Assembly (NCBI RefSeq): GCF_036370855.1
Contig: NC_088100.1
Coordinates: forward strand, 39,072,563 to 39,136,562
Source: Dromaius novaehollandiae
Lineage: Eukaryota; Chordata; Aves; Casuariiformes; Dromaiidae
Direction: 5' to 3'
Length of the DNA stretch: 64,000 nucleotides
Part shown: piece after piece, positions 43,901 through 50,045 of the stretch
Numbering within the stretch: position 1 is the first letter of the stretch
Layout: the number at the start of each line of letters is the position of its first letter
Made by a program: the position numbers and the translations under genes
The notes under the pieces: generated by a model
Databases searched by the model: none
The model's input: the letters and a program-made list of their open reading frames with translations, nothing else
What the model was told of the DNA's origin: nothing

Positions 43901-46900
43901 AGTAACAACAGAACTGTGCGTACTTACTACGCAAAACCCTAAAGGATGTTTTATTAAAACAATACTCTGTAGTCCACCACCCGATTACTGTTACGTAACA
44001 ATCATTAACGTAAAAGTCCACCTCTAGTTTTAATCTAAAGCTTAAATTTACATGGGCCTAACAGGAAAGCCCGTAAGTCGAATACGGATGACTGAAATTT
44101 ACCATTCAGGAAAAGAATAATTCCAGGAAAATAATATTCTTGCTGATAGCTCTGACCAATAACATCTTCAGAGTTTATAGTTACACTTACAAAACTAAAT
44201 CCCTCTGTCATAGAGCCTCAGAAAGAAAATTTAAGTGCTCTAAGCCTTTGAATTTAATAAAGCATAATTTTAGTAAATTATGAAGCTGCTAAACAACAGG
44301 ATATACTGCAAGTTCTTTCTTCTAAGTTGGCTCACTAACACAGAAGAAAACAGTTTTACGTTTTTAATACACATTTGATAAATAACAATTTCCTCACTCT
44401 GCCTCTAGCTAGCTAAGAGTACTGACAGGTGCTTGACGCAAGTTCTGCTATCACTTGCTGCGCCTGTTATGACTAACGGCATCCCCTACTCAGCAAGCAG
44501 AACTTAGATGAGGCTCATACTCCTTAGAGTATCATAACTAAAGAAACTGAAACTCCCAGATGTTGCTCTCGAGTTCTGGAAACTTTTTACATCCAGCCAT
44601 CTTGTCAACTGCAAACAATAAAGTTGCAGCAGCTGGGAAAAGAAATGCTGACACAAAAATACAAGCATGTTTTTCCAACAGGTCAATTGTCTCAACAGTA
44701 AAACTTGGATTTTTTTTTCTTAAAAAAATTTTATATTTTTGGCTTTTCAATGCCAGTAAGTGCCTCTTATTTCTTCCTTTCTCTCCCCCAGACAAGAGTC
44801 AGTCTTGCCTTTCAGGAATAGACAAAAATAAGGTGTCAATTATTTAATCTCCATTTAAACAAAAGCAAAAAGAGTCAGTTTTAAGGACTGAGACACCAAC
44901 ATGGCGCATAACCAGCCTACCATCTCCTATACATGAGAGAAGTCAAGGAAGTATATTAGCAAATGCAGGCCTGGATCTAAAACACAAAGACTTTCATGAA
45001 TGGTTGTCCAAATCATTACATGAAACTACTAAATCTTTTTCAAGAAAACAAGCCTATTCCAAATTAGATCTCTTAGTGTGAAATAATATTTTAATATGCT
45101 TTGATCTTTAAATAAAAATAAACCACATTTGAACAATATTCTATTATGTAATATAATTAGAAAATCTGTAGAATAATACTTAAGATGGTATAGCCTTTCT
45201 TTTCAAAAGTCTGTCTTCTCACCTGTCCACGCATATCATGGGATAAAAGTCAGCAAGTAGACCAACGGAAGTCAGCCTAGCAGTCTAGAAATAGATAATG
45301 GCTTTTTCAAAACTATTTGCTGATTTTTATAGCACTTCACGCAAAGCAATTGGAGCACTGCACAACAGAAAGAACTCCTCACATAGCATCTCTCAAGGGA
45401 ACTTCACAGCCAACACTCAGAATAATTGTATGAGCTATATAACATGTAAGATGATACTTAAGGGAAATTAATGGGGACAGTAGGGGAAGTACACCATGTT
45501 AAGTAGATTTGGGGGGTGGGAGTGGAAGGATCACAGCTATAAGGACAATAGAACAGGAAGAGAATTATGGATGACAACAGACTGTACTGGCAAGTGTTGG
45601 GGAGTAAGTGTAACCAGGTAGAATCATTAGAAGACCTAGTTTGTAGGTAGTAAGTGTTTCTACACAGAAGGAAACTCAGATTAGTAACAAGTAAGAGCTT
45701 AGAAAATCCTTTTCACTGACAGCTTCTAAAGTTCAACGCATATGTCAAAAGACTTCTTCCCTTTCATCCTCATACTAGACATCTAGTCTTTCATTTAACT
45801 TCATGTTTTCACCTCAAACATACATACAACCACCCCTCCCAAGCAACAGCAGTTTCACTAACAACAAGAATGACTTATTTAGAAGGAAAAACCACTCTGC
45901 TCCTTTTCTTCTCTAAAAGATTCACTTAAACAATAATAAGTGTTTCTCAAGTTATTAAAAAATGGTTTTTGCTAGCTTCCCCCATTATAGTCTCAACACA
46001 ATCACGACCTACACAGTTATGCATTTCAAATAACAGAGCACACCAACTTGTCATCTTTCTAATGTTAAAAGGCTGCATAATTTCTATTAAAAACGAAAGC
46101 AAAAGGAGGGATATAATGGAAGATGGATGCATATAATGCAACATTGAGTAGATAATGTCATCATTATTTGGGTCTGTATCTAACCAGGAAATCAATTTCT
46201 TGAATTTTTTAAATGACCGGACTGACAGTATAAGCATTTACGTAAATTTAAGCACTTTACAAACAGTTTTTGTTTCAAATGATTTAAAAAAACCCCAACA
46301 CATGGGTTATTAAAGCTACATTCTCTGAAACATGCCAAATGCTCCTTAGGATATTTCAGTATGGCTAATTTGATTACCCCCCCCTCCCCCAACTCAAGCG
46401 TTCTCAATTTGGCGACAATTGAGGAGGGAGCAGAGCATATCAAATGAAAACACAATACTAGAAGTGATCACATGCAGAGTTTTGTCAAATGCAAAAACTA
46501 AGTAAGTCAAAAGAATAGACCTCTCTTCTCCTCCCCAAAGCAACTGCCTTCAGAATAAGTAAAACACTTTGAGAGAAATGCAGAGCCAAGTGTTCCATTT
46601 TCACTTACATTAATAATTCCTGTGAATTCAACAACATTCTAATCAAGTACATCATCAACTTTAAGGCCTACCTCTACCTTTAAGTTATCAGTGTATCTTA
46701 AGTTTCATATGACATTGTTATTCTGTTCTCTCAGTTTAATATTGCTCAATGAAATTAGTTCTTCCATATCTGTAAAAACATCTCACTAGGTACATGTTCA
46801 AGGCAAAGATACAAACCTACCTGGGAAAGCTAAAAACTTCATAAAAAAGAAGCTTCAGGTTACCACAGTTCTCTACTACACAGTCGCAAACACAAAATGT

Positions 46901-47831
46901 TTATAAGAGTGCCTCTTGCACAAGTAATGAAATTGTAGTATAGTCTTCATAACCCCAAACTTTTAGCATGCATTAATACAGCAGAGACCCACCTATACTC
47001 TTTGGTATCTTTAGCTACACTTATACACCATAACAGCATCCAGTAAAGGTCCTAAATATGTGGTATTTATATCTTAGTCTTACTACACTGTGTATCTGAT
47101 AGACCAGAGAGCAAATTCCAAAGTTACAGGTCTATATGCAAAGAAAAAAAAATTATGGCATTCTGGCCATTTCTGATAATTGCTAGCTTAAGTTTTCAGC
47201 CACTTATTTGGATGACTTTGCCTTTACACAAAAACATCATGCACCATCAGCAATAAAAACATTCAAATTAAATTTTTCCAATCATTACAGCAGACTCCAT
47301 TTTGTTAAAATTAAAAGAAGAATTTTTACATAACAATTAAATTAGGTATTTCACAGAAAAATATGGAAGCTCTTAATGCAACTTGCAGCTACATAAGAAA
47401 AATGTTTTGATATCATTACTTCTGTTTTCAGTTATTAACTCAATTTGAAGTCTCTGCTACTGTTCCTAAGAAAAATACACATGCAGTTAAAACAAAATCA
47501 AGACAAAAGTGGTCTTCCTGAAGATGTAACCTAGCAGTAACAAAATATTCATATTTAATCACAGAACTGTCCTCCGGATTTCAATACAGCTAAAACTTAC
47601 GTTTAGCAATTAAGTCATGACCTTGCAAAGACCCACACAGAAGTCAACTGTGTGAATTACATGACAAAAGCACAGCTTCATCTTCTATTTCATACTCTCC
47701 CATAGCCAATTTCTTCCTGTATTTTAATGAAGAAAAAGGGTGAGAAAACGTGACTTTCTTCTGAAACATACCTCTTTCAGAAACTGTTCAAACTGCTCAT
47801 CTAATTCTTCTTTTGAAAGTTGATGGGCCAT
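4765..47831 (-). CDS. CEP162: CEP162 (KIAA1009/QN1) centrosomal protein, whole coding region, 27 coding exons
   Basis: Spliced minus-strand CDS. Exons in order of transcription: 47831-47772, 42643-42505, 36761-36612, 33941-33789, 33523-33337, 32407-32355, 30679-30612, 30001-29974, 29631-29509, 28960-28769, 28270-28189, 27285-27018, 25886-25619, 24034 (or 24031)-23892, 23044-22817, 22138-22001, 21044-20932, 20097-19992, 17347-17221, 16330-16167, 14604-14500, 13217-12993, 11808-11138, 10331-10190, 9789-9691, 7064-6930, 4983-4765. Every junction is GT-AG and every phase matches, giving about 1461 residues against about 1400 in mammals. Family knowledge: CEP162 binds microtubules at distal centriole ends, marks the axoneme base and promotes CEP290-dependent transition-zone assembly; a spindle role is also reported. 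Sequence: an acidic, Ser-rich N-half, then coiled coil from about residue 640 to 1450. The identity rests on recognisable CEP162 blocks such as [40 protein letters not shown] and [12 protein letters not shown]. Confidence 0.96.
5691..5712. repeat. Poly(T) tract, 22 T
   Basis: Uninterrupted run of T on the plus strand in CEP162 intron 27 (poly(A) on the gene strand). No insertion was recognised next to it. Confidence 0.9.
6599..6672 (-). mobile_element. CR1 LINE 3'-end fragment
   Basis: The plus strand reads AGAAGGGACTTCTAAAGGTC then ATCTAGTCCAATCCCCTGC, the familiar reverse complement of the bird CR1 3' region. The element is therefore on the minus strand, in CEP162 intron 27. It is short and diverged, with no reading frame. 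It supports an avian (or other sauropsid) source. Confidence 0.75.
6930..7064 (-). CDS. CEP162: CEP162 exon 27, residues 1345-1389
   Basis: The acceptor is AAATTTTAG|GTGGC and the donor is CAGAAG|GTAAAC; phase 0 to 0, 135 nt. It encodes [20 protein letters not shown] and EREQELQK, conserved C-terminal coiled coil. Confidence 0.95.
7065..9690 (-). other. CEP162: CEP162 intron 26 (2.6 kb)
   Basis: AT-rich intron between exons 26 and 27. I see no exon, mobile element or simple repeat in it. Confidence 0.75.
9691..9789 (-). CDS. CEP162: CEP162 exon 26, residues 1312-1344
   Basis: The acceptor is ATCTTGTAG|ATATT and the donor is AAAGAG|GTATAT; phase 0 to 0, 99 nt. It encodes coiled coil [20 protein letters not shown] ending REELLQKE. 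Confidence 0.93.
10190..10331 (-). CDS. CEP162: CEP162 exon 25, residues 1264-1311
   Basis: The acceptor is CCTGTCCAG|GATGC and the donor is CAAGAG|GTAAAA; phase 2 to 0, 142 nt. It contains [20 protein letters not shown] and [14 protein letters not shown], near identical to other CEP162 proteins. Confidence 0.96.
11138..11808 (-). CDS. CEP162: CEP162 exon 24, largest exon, residues 1041-1263
   Basis: The acceptor is CTCCCAG|GTACAG and the donor is AGAAG|GTAAAT; phase 0 to 2, 671 nt. It encodes long coiled coils ([37 protein letters not shown]), a Lys/Ser-rich linker, and the conserved [20 protein letters not shown] segment. Confidence 0.96.
12993..13217 (-). CDS. CEP162: CEP162 exon 23, residues 966-1040
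   Basis: The acceptor is TTTTTGATAG|ATCAAAG and the donor is ATAAAG|GTAAAA; phase 0 to 0, 225 nt. It contains [19 protein letters not shown], then an Ala run and [20 protein letters not shown], all strong CEP162 signatures. Confidence 0.96.
14500..14604 (-). CDS. CEP162: CEP162 exon 22, residues 931-965
   Basis: The acceptor is AATTGGATAG|GTCGAG and the donor is CGACAA|GTATGC; phase 0 to 0, 105 nt. It encodes [11 protein letters not shown] and [15 protein letters not shown], which fits the conserved AADAKKIQDLERQ block. Confidence 0.93.
16167..16330 (-). CDS. CEP162: CEP162 exon 21, residues 876-930
   Basis: The acceptor is TATCTTGTAG|GTGAG and the donor is CTAGAG|GTGATA; phase 1 to 0, 164 nt. 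It contains [20 protein letters not shown], the most diagnostic CEP162 coiled-coil segment, followed by EEIEKLKLE. Confidence 0.96.
17221..17347 (-). CDS. CEP162: CEP162 exon 20, residues 834-875
   Basis: The acceptor is AAAATTAAG|AAGG and the donor is AAAGCAG|GTAAAG; phase 0 to 1, 127 nt. It encodes coiled coil with [17 protein letters not shown], near identical to mammalian CEP162. A second AG 3 nt downstream (high end 17344) is possible; the first gives the KEE alignment. Confidence 0.94.
18405..19401 (+). mobile_element. LTR-like retroelement fragment 1 (probable solo LTR) in a CEP162 intron
   Basis: This stretch of about 1 kb is more GC-rich than the surrounding intron and shares several blocks, in the same order, with 26290-26888: a GATAAA-like A/G-rich part, GGTCAGTA...GAGCCC...GATCACTGCAG...TATCCTAT, then GGAATA...CTCAGCCT...CTACTGGC and a 3' end finishing in CA. 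That pattern (TATA-like part, then R/U5-like part, CA end) suggests an endogenous retrovirus LTR lying antisense to CEP162. The 5' end is approximate. No gag, pol or env frame is nearby. Confidence 0.55.
19992..20097 (-). CDS. CEP162: CEP162 exon 19, residues 798-833
   Basis: The acceptor is TTTTTTTAG|AGAAAAG and the donor is GCACAG|GTAGGT; phase 2 to 0, 106 nt. It contains [20 protein letters not shown], which matches the conserved EP-RNQ-FT-L--ELR pattern of CEP162. Confidence 0.94.
20932..21044 (-). CDS. CEP162: CEP162 exon 18, residues 761-797
   Basis: The acceptor is TCATCTTAG|GAAAA and the donor is TTAAG|GTAGGC; phase 0 to 2, 113 nt. It encodes a charged coiled coil ([20 protein letters not shown], then [13 protein letters not shown]). 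Confidence 0.93.
22001..22138 (-). CDS. CEP162: CEP162 exon 17, residues 715-760
   Basis: The acceptor is TTTCCAAAAG|TTAAG and the donor is CAACAG|GTATGT; phase 0 to 0, 138 nt. It encodes a coiled coil with [19 protein letters not shown] and EVIIQGYQQ, the usual CEP162 interruption and restart. Confidence 0.94.
22817..23044 (-). CDS. CEP162: CEP162 exon 16, residues 639-714, start of coiled coil
   Basis: The acceptor is TTTACCAG|GACTTATC and the donor is AGTAAG|GTGCTC; phase 0 to 0, 228 nt. It encodes [17 protein letters not shown], then a heptad-rich coiled coil ([20 protein letters not shown]) ending ENYVLQSK. A near copy of the donor occurs 20 bp further into the intron (see findings). 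I chose the first donor because it keeps the frame and joins the conserved next exon. Confidence 0.94.
23892..24034 (-). CDS. CEP162: CEP162 exon 15, residues 591-638
   Basis: The donor is CAGTAT|GTAAGT, phase 0. The acceptor is a NAGNAG type (AAG|AAG|G): the exon high end is 24034 (adds Glu before [11 protein letters not shown]) or 24031. The polypyrimidine tract is weak. It encodes [17 protein letters not shown] and VDSGRQYQY, just before the coiled-coil half begins. Confidence 0.88.
24513..24545. repeat. A20-G13 homopolymer pair
   Basis: Twenty A are directly followed by thirteen G, then GAGGAAA on the plus strand. On the CEP162 strand this is C13-T20, about 480 bp upstream of exon 15. 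Confidence 0.95.
25619..25886 (-). CDS. CEP162: CEP162 exon 14, residues 502-590
   Basis: The acceptor is TCTGTTACAG|GCGCTT and the donor is CCTAAAG|GTAACT; phase 0 to 1, 268 nt. It encodes a basic, Ser/Lys/Pro-rich segment ([41 protein letters not shown]). Such basic low-complexity sequence fits microtubule contact, but that is inference. Confidence 0.91.
26290..26888 (+). mobile_element. LTR-like retroelement fragment 2 (shorter relative)
   Basis: It shares ordered blocks with 18405-19401, including GGTCAGTAC, TGAGCCCTA, GATCGCTGCAGTCTATCC and CATGCTCAGCCTTGCTGC, and has the matching CA end, but lacks about 300 bp of the middle. CEP162 exons 14-19 lie between the two copies, so they are separate insertions and not the two ends of one provirus. 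No internal viral gene is present. The 5' end is uncertain. Confidence 0.5.
27018..27285 (-). CDS. CEP162: CEP162 exon 13, residues 412-501
   Basis: The acceptor is CTTTTGTAG|TCCTG and the donor is AATCAG|GTAAAT; phase 2 to 0, 268 nt. It encodes a poorly conserved, probably disordered segment (for example [18 protein letters not shown]). The exon lies only about 130 bp from the 3' end of an LTR-like insertion in the next intron. Confidence 0.9.
28189..28270 (-). CDS. CEP162: CEP162 exon 12, residues 385-411
   Basis: The acceptor is CACTTACTAG|ATTTACC and the donor is CCTGAAAG|GTATTT; phase 1 to 2, 82 nt. It encodes [16 protein letters not shown] and GFDLEPE, both recognisable CEP162 segments. 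Confidence 0.93.
28769..28960 (-). CDS. CEP162: CEP162 exon 11, residues 321-384
   Basis: The acceptor is TTTTTGCAG|GCACTT and the donor is AATCAG|GTAAAT; phase 1 to 1, 192 nt. It holds the strongly conserved [20 protein letters not shown] block, then a Ser/Asn-rich variable region. Symmetric phase. Confidence 0.94.
29509..29631 (-). CDS. CEP162: CEP162 exon 10, residues 280-320
   Basis: The acceptor is TTGCATTTAG|TTGTA and the donor is ACGG|GTAAGG; phase 1 to 1, 123 nt. It encodes [15 protein letters not shown] and an acidic stretch ending TGIEMNETG. Its length is a multiple of three and its phase symmetric, so it could be skipped in frame. Confidence 0.93.
29974..30001 (-). CDS. CEP162: CEP162 exon 9, 28-nt micro-exon, residues 271-279
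   Basis: The acceptor is CTTCTTTAG|GAAGC and the donor is CTAAAG|GTAAAT. At 28 nt it is the smallest coding exon and is too short to appear as an open frame. It encodes EANTGMLAK and runs into VVLLDS of exon 10, reproducing the conserved CEP162 TGMLA-VVLLDS junction. Phase 0 to 1: skipping it would shift the frame. Confidence 0.92.
30612..30679 (-). CDS. CEP162: CEP162 exon 8, residues 248-270
   Basis: This is a 68-nt exon, acceptor CTCTTCAG|GCAAC, donor AATCAG|GTAAAT, phase 1 to 0. It encodes [18 protein letters not shown]. The NYS-DFE core is typical of CEP162. Confidence 0.92.
30680..32354 (-). other. CEP162: CEP162 intron 7 (1.7 kb)
   Basis: Intron between exons 7 and 8. A C-rich and (CA/CCA)-rich simple tract lies at about 31050-31100. 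No coding or repeat-family sequence was recognised. Confidence 0.75.
32355..32407 (-). CDS. CEP162: CEP162 exon 7, residues 230-247
   Basis: This is a 53-nt exon, acceptor TTCTCTCAG|AAATG, donor AAATCTG|GTAATA, phase 2 to 1. It encodes a very acidic stretch ([17 protein letters not shown]) that links two conserved blocks. Confidence 0.9.
33337..33523 (-). CDS. CEP162: CEP162 exon 6, residues 168-229
   Basis: The acceptor is GAAATTTAG|ATTCAA and the donor is ATACG|GTAATT; phase 1 to 2, 187 nt. It contains [19 protein letters not shown] and [16 protein letters not shown], among the best conserved N-terminal CEP162 segments. Confidence 0.94.
33789..33941 (-). CDS. CEP162: CEP162 exon 5, residues 117-167
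   Basis: The acceptor is TTTTTCTAG|GAATG and the donor is AACG|GTGAGA; phase 1 to 1, 153 nt. It encodes [17 protein letters not shown] and ends with [12 protein letters not shown], a serine-rich block conserved in CEP162. Confidence 0.93.
33942..36611 (-). other. CEP162: CEP162 intron 4 (2.7 kb)
   Basis: It contains a 137-codon minus-strand open frame (34480-34893) without ATG start or known domain, judged to be chance, and a T9-G9 simple tract near 35752-35768. Nothing else was recognised. Confidence 0.75.
36612..36761 (-). CDS. CEP162: CEP162 exon 4, symmetric 150-nt exon, residues 67-116
   Basis: The acceptor is CACTTAAAAG|TAGTTCC and the donor is TCTGAGG|GTAACA. It is phase 1 to phase 1 and exactly 150 nt, so it can be skipped or included without breaking the frame. 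It encodes a basic then acidic segment with [29 protein letters not shown] and [10 protein letters not shown] do not recognise this segment in mammalian CEP162, where exon 3 sequence appears to run straight into exon 5. It may be a lineage-specific or alternatively spliced exon. The polypyrimidine tract is modest. Confidence 0.75.
36762..42504 (-). other. CEP162: CEP162 intron 3 (5.7 kb, largest)
   Basis: The longest intron, AT-rich. It contains a perfect 14-bp tandem duplication (unit AAAATAGCATAAAT) at 37141-37168. No other exon or repeat family was recognised. Confidence 0.8.
42505..42643 (-). CDS. CEP162: CEP162 exon 3, residues 21-66
   Basis: The acceptor is TTTACTCAG|TCTCTTTC; the exon ends in phase 1. 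It encodes [18 protein letters not shown], a Lys-rich linker, then [18 protein letters not shown], a conserved CEP162 N-terminal block. Two donors 3 nt apart (G|GTGGTA or GGTG|GTAAAT) are possible. I chose the one at 42504 because it gives the DDGG reading and the better donor score. Confidence 0.93.
42644..47771 (-). other. CEP162: CEP162 intron 2 (5.1 kb)
   Basis: AT-rich intron between start-codon exon 2 and exon 3. Open frames inside are short, without splice signals or protein patterns. I recognise no mobile element. Confidence 0.8.
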
Positions 47832-47874
47832 GATCTGTAACTGGATTTTACTTTCTGAACAACTGGTTTAAACA
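47772..47874 (-). CDS. CEP162: CEP162 exon 2, start codon, residues 1-20
   Basis: The acceptor is ATCTCAG|TGTTTAAAC (exon high end 47874) and the donor is AAAGAG|GTATGT. There are 43 nt of 5' UTR before ATG at 47831-47829. The start has a good Kozak context (A at -3, G at +4) and an in-frame TAA upstream within the same exon. The 20 encoded residues begin [16 protein letters not shown], which matches the conserved CEP162 N-terminus. The exon ends in phase 0. Confidence 0.95.
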
Positions 47875-49475
47875 CTGAGATTTAAAATAAAAACAAAGTT
47901 AATTAAAAGCATTCTGAAACTGGAGGCAGCCTAGAGATTTCCAGCTTCCACATACAAAACTATAAGAAAGATGCCAAATTTCAGCCCGTTCCCTGACCCC
48001 CCCCCCCCCCCAATCTATATTATTTATTGAAGGAGACAGTCAGTGTCTGTATTGTCTAGATTCCTTAGAATCAAAATACTAAATTCCAAAACAATAGTTT
48101 CAGCATTTAAACTTTTGGGGATAAGAACAGTATGAGTCTATTTACCATCTTTACATTTTCCATCAAAAGACAGCTCTTTCACCCATTAACAATTAAGAGT
48201 TTTGTCAATAATCAAACAAGAATACTGTAGTAATACTTCTGATTTATTTTATGGGCTCTTAATTCCTTTCTGTTTCTTCTCCTAAACTGTGAACATCTGG
48301 CACTATAAGTTTTGTCTCATTTTCTGTTGTGCTTAGGACTCAAAAACAGTGCATTAAAGTCTTTAGGAGTATAGAATTGTATTCAGGTTTGATCTGCACT
48401 GACAGAGAAAAAAGCCAATGGCCCTTGCCTTCTTCCCATTCCCAAAAGTCTGTATTGGTTATTCAGGTATAAAACACACCCCACATTCACAGTGGTACAT
48501 GGCTTTTGCATATCACAGTGCTCAGCACATATGGCTACTTTCAAAAATGCATATGTACAGCAGCATTAAACTACTCCAGGATCTTCCAGGCTAAGAAGTG
48601 TTACATAAATATAAAAGGGCTAAACATTTACAGAAAGTTTTTACCATTAAATAAAACTTCTCCCAATATGGAGCCCTCTCAGTACATAGGACTGTTACCT
48701 ACCTAGTAAATTGATTTTGATGGGCGAGTTGTGACAACTGCTTCCTGTTTTCACTCCTTACTCATCCACAAACCACTAGACACTTTGGCAGTACAAAAAA
48801 AAGAGAAAGAAAAGGTTATAGTAGACTACCTAGACTTTGAATTAAATAAGATATCCTTAGGTAAGTACTTGGAAAATATCTCAGAAAACATGGTAAGAAG
48901 ATTAAGAATGTTACCTCTCATGACACATGTAATCCAATATCCTTTTATATTTTTACAATCAAAGAACACTGTAAGCACTGATAGGTTAAGGGTTTACTAG
49001 CCATGCCAACTACTTAAACAAATGGAGACCACTAATTCCAGGCTTGCCAGGAAAACAAAACTGATTTTCTTCTTACACACTTTTACTTAAATGTCTACTT
49101 CATAATCACAGCTCTTATAAAAATTAATAATATAAAGCTTTACATCTTTTCTTCAGAATAACAAGTGCATGTCATCTTATTTCTATAATAAAAGACCATG
49201 TATAAAGTCATCATTAATAAATATACTTTACAGGCACACCTTTAAAACAGAAAGCTTGCAAAAGACTTTTTAAGCTGTAAAATGAAGTCAGTTGCCTGAG
49301 TATATACATGCTATCATAGCGCAGAAAGCAGCAGTTTTGGAAAGGCTTGGCTAAACCATGGCAGTTAAGGCCAACTTATGCGGCCTTGCTGCAGTGTGGA
49401 ACAGCTGGCATCTTTCGCGTGAGCTCTGAATCACCCCCGCCTCACGCACCAGCCCTAGGACCGGCCGTGACTCAC
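47875..49475 (-). other. CEP162: CEP162 intron 1
   Basis: A 1.6-kb intron separates the non-coding exon from the start-codon exon. It holds a run of 15 C at 47997-48011. I saw no further exon or repeat. Confidence 0.55.
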
Positions 49476-49790
49476 CGCTCCGGCTAAACCACCACAGGGC
49501 TCGCACAAGGCGGCCGAGAGGGGCCGACCCACCTCAGCCACCACCACCGGGCTCCCCCGGGCCGCGGCGCCGGGTCCTGCCCTCCCGCCCCAGGCGTCCC
49601 TCTCCCCTGCGGGGGGAGAGGAGAGGCAACACCAACAGGGTACCGCGAGCCCGGCCTTGTCGGCAGGGCTCAGCTCCGGGGCCCCACGGGGCGGCGTCCT
49701 CGCTCCTACAGCCTCGGGGCACCGGGACGTACCCGGGCCGGGCCGGGCCTGGCTCAGCCGCCGTCTCGCCCGCACCCAGCAGCCGCGGTA
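49476..49790 (-). other. CEP162: CEP162 exon 1, non-coding 5' UTR (approximate 5' end)
   Basis: This is inferred from a strong minus-strand donor, GCG|GTGAGT, whose G lies at 49475, inside the CpG island. A second possible donor, GG|GTACGT, would end the exon at 49733 instead. The transcription start is not visible; I place it below the X-box-like site at 49792-49805. No ATG-led frame joins the coding exon in phase, so the exon is taken as untranslated. Confidence 0.55.
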
Positions 49791-49791
49791 G

Positions 49792-49805
49792 GTTGCCTAG
49801 CAAAC
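49792..49805. promoter_or_regulatory. RFX X-box-like site
   Basis: The sequence GTTGCCTAGCAAAC has a perfect GTTGCC half site, a one-base spacer and a near-perfect inverted half (AGCAAA against AGCAAC). RFX factors bind X-boxes in promoters of ciliary and centriolar genes. Its place just upstream of the inferred CEP162 start supports a role. Confidence 0.55.
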
Positions 49806-49844
49806 CCGCGCGGCCACCGTACCGCCCGCCAAACAGTGACCGCT

Positions 49845-49868
49845 GGGGGGGGGTGGGGGGGAGGAGGG
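49845..49868 (+). promoter_or_regulatory. G-run tract, G-quadruplex-prone
   Basis: Runs of nine and seven G are separated by one T and followed by GG and GGG. At least four G-triplets lie within 24 bases. It sits between the X-box-like site and the first E-box. Confidence 0.5.
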
Positions 49869-49879
49869 AAACCACCGCT

Positions 49880-50045
49880 GTCACGTGACGCCGCCAAACC
49901 CGCCGGCTCTTTACTCTCCTCCCCCGCTGCAGCCGACACGCGTGAAAGACACGTGACGGGGGGGCGGGGAAACGCTCTCCAGCGGCCATTGCTACCGTGG
50001 CAAAGGTCGCCCGGTTGGAGGCGGAAGGCCCCGCGGGGTCACGTG
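49880..50045. promoter_or_regulatory. Cluster of three CACGTG E-boxes
   Basis: CACGTG occurs at 49882-49887 (inside a perfect palindrome GTCACGTGAC), 49950-49955 and 50040-50045. GTCACGTGAC matches the site type bound by USF and MiT/TFE bHLH-leucine-zipper factors. All three lie upstream of CEP162 and could serve transcripts in either direction. Confidence 0.5.
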
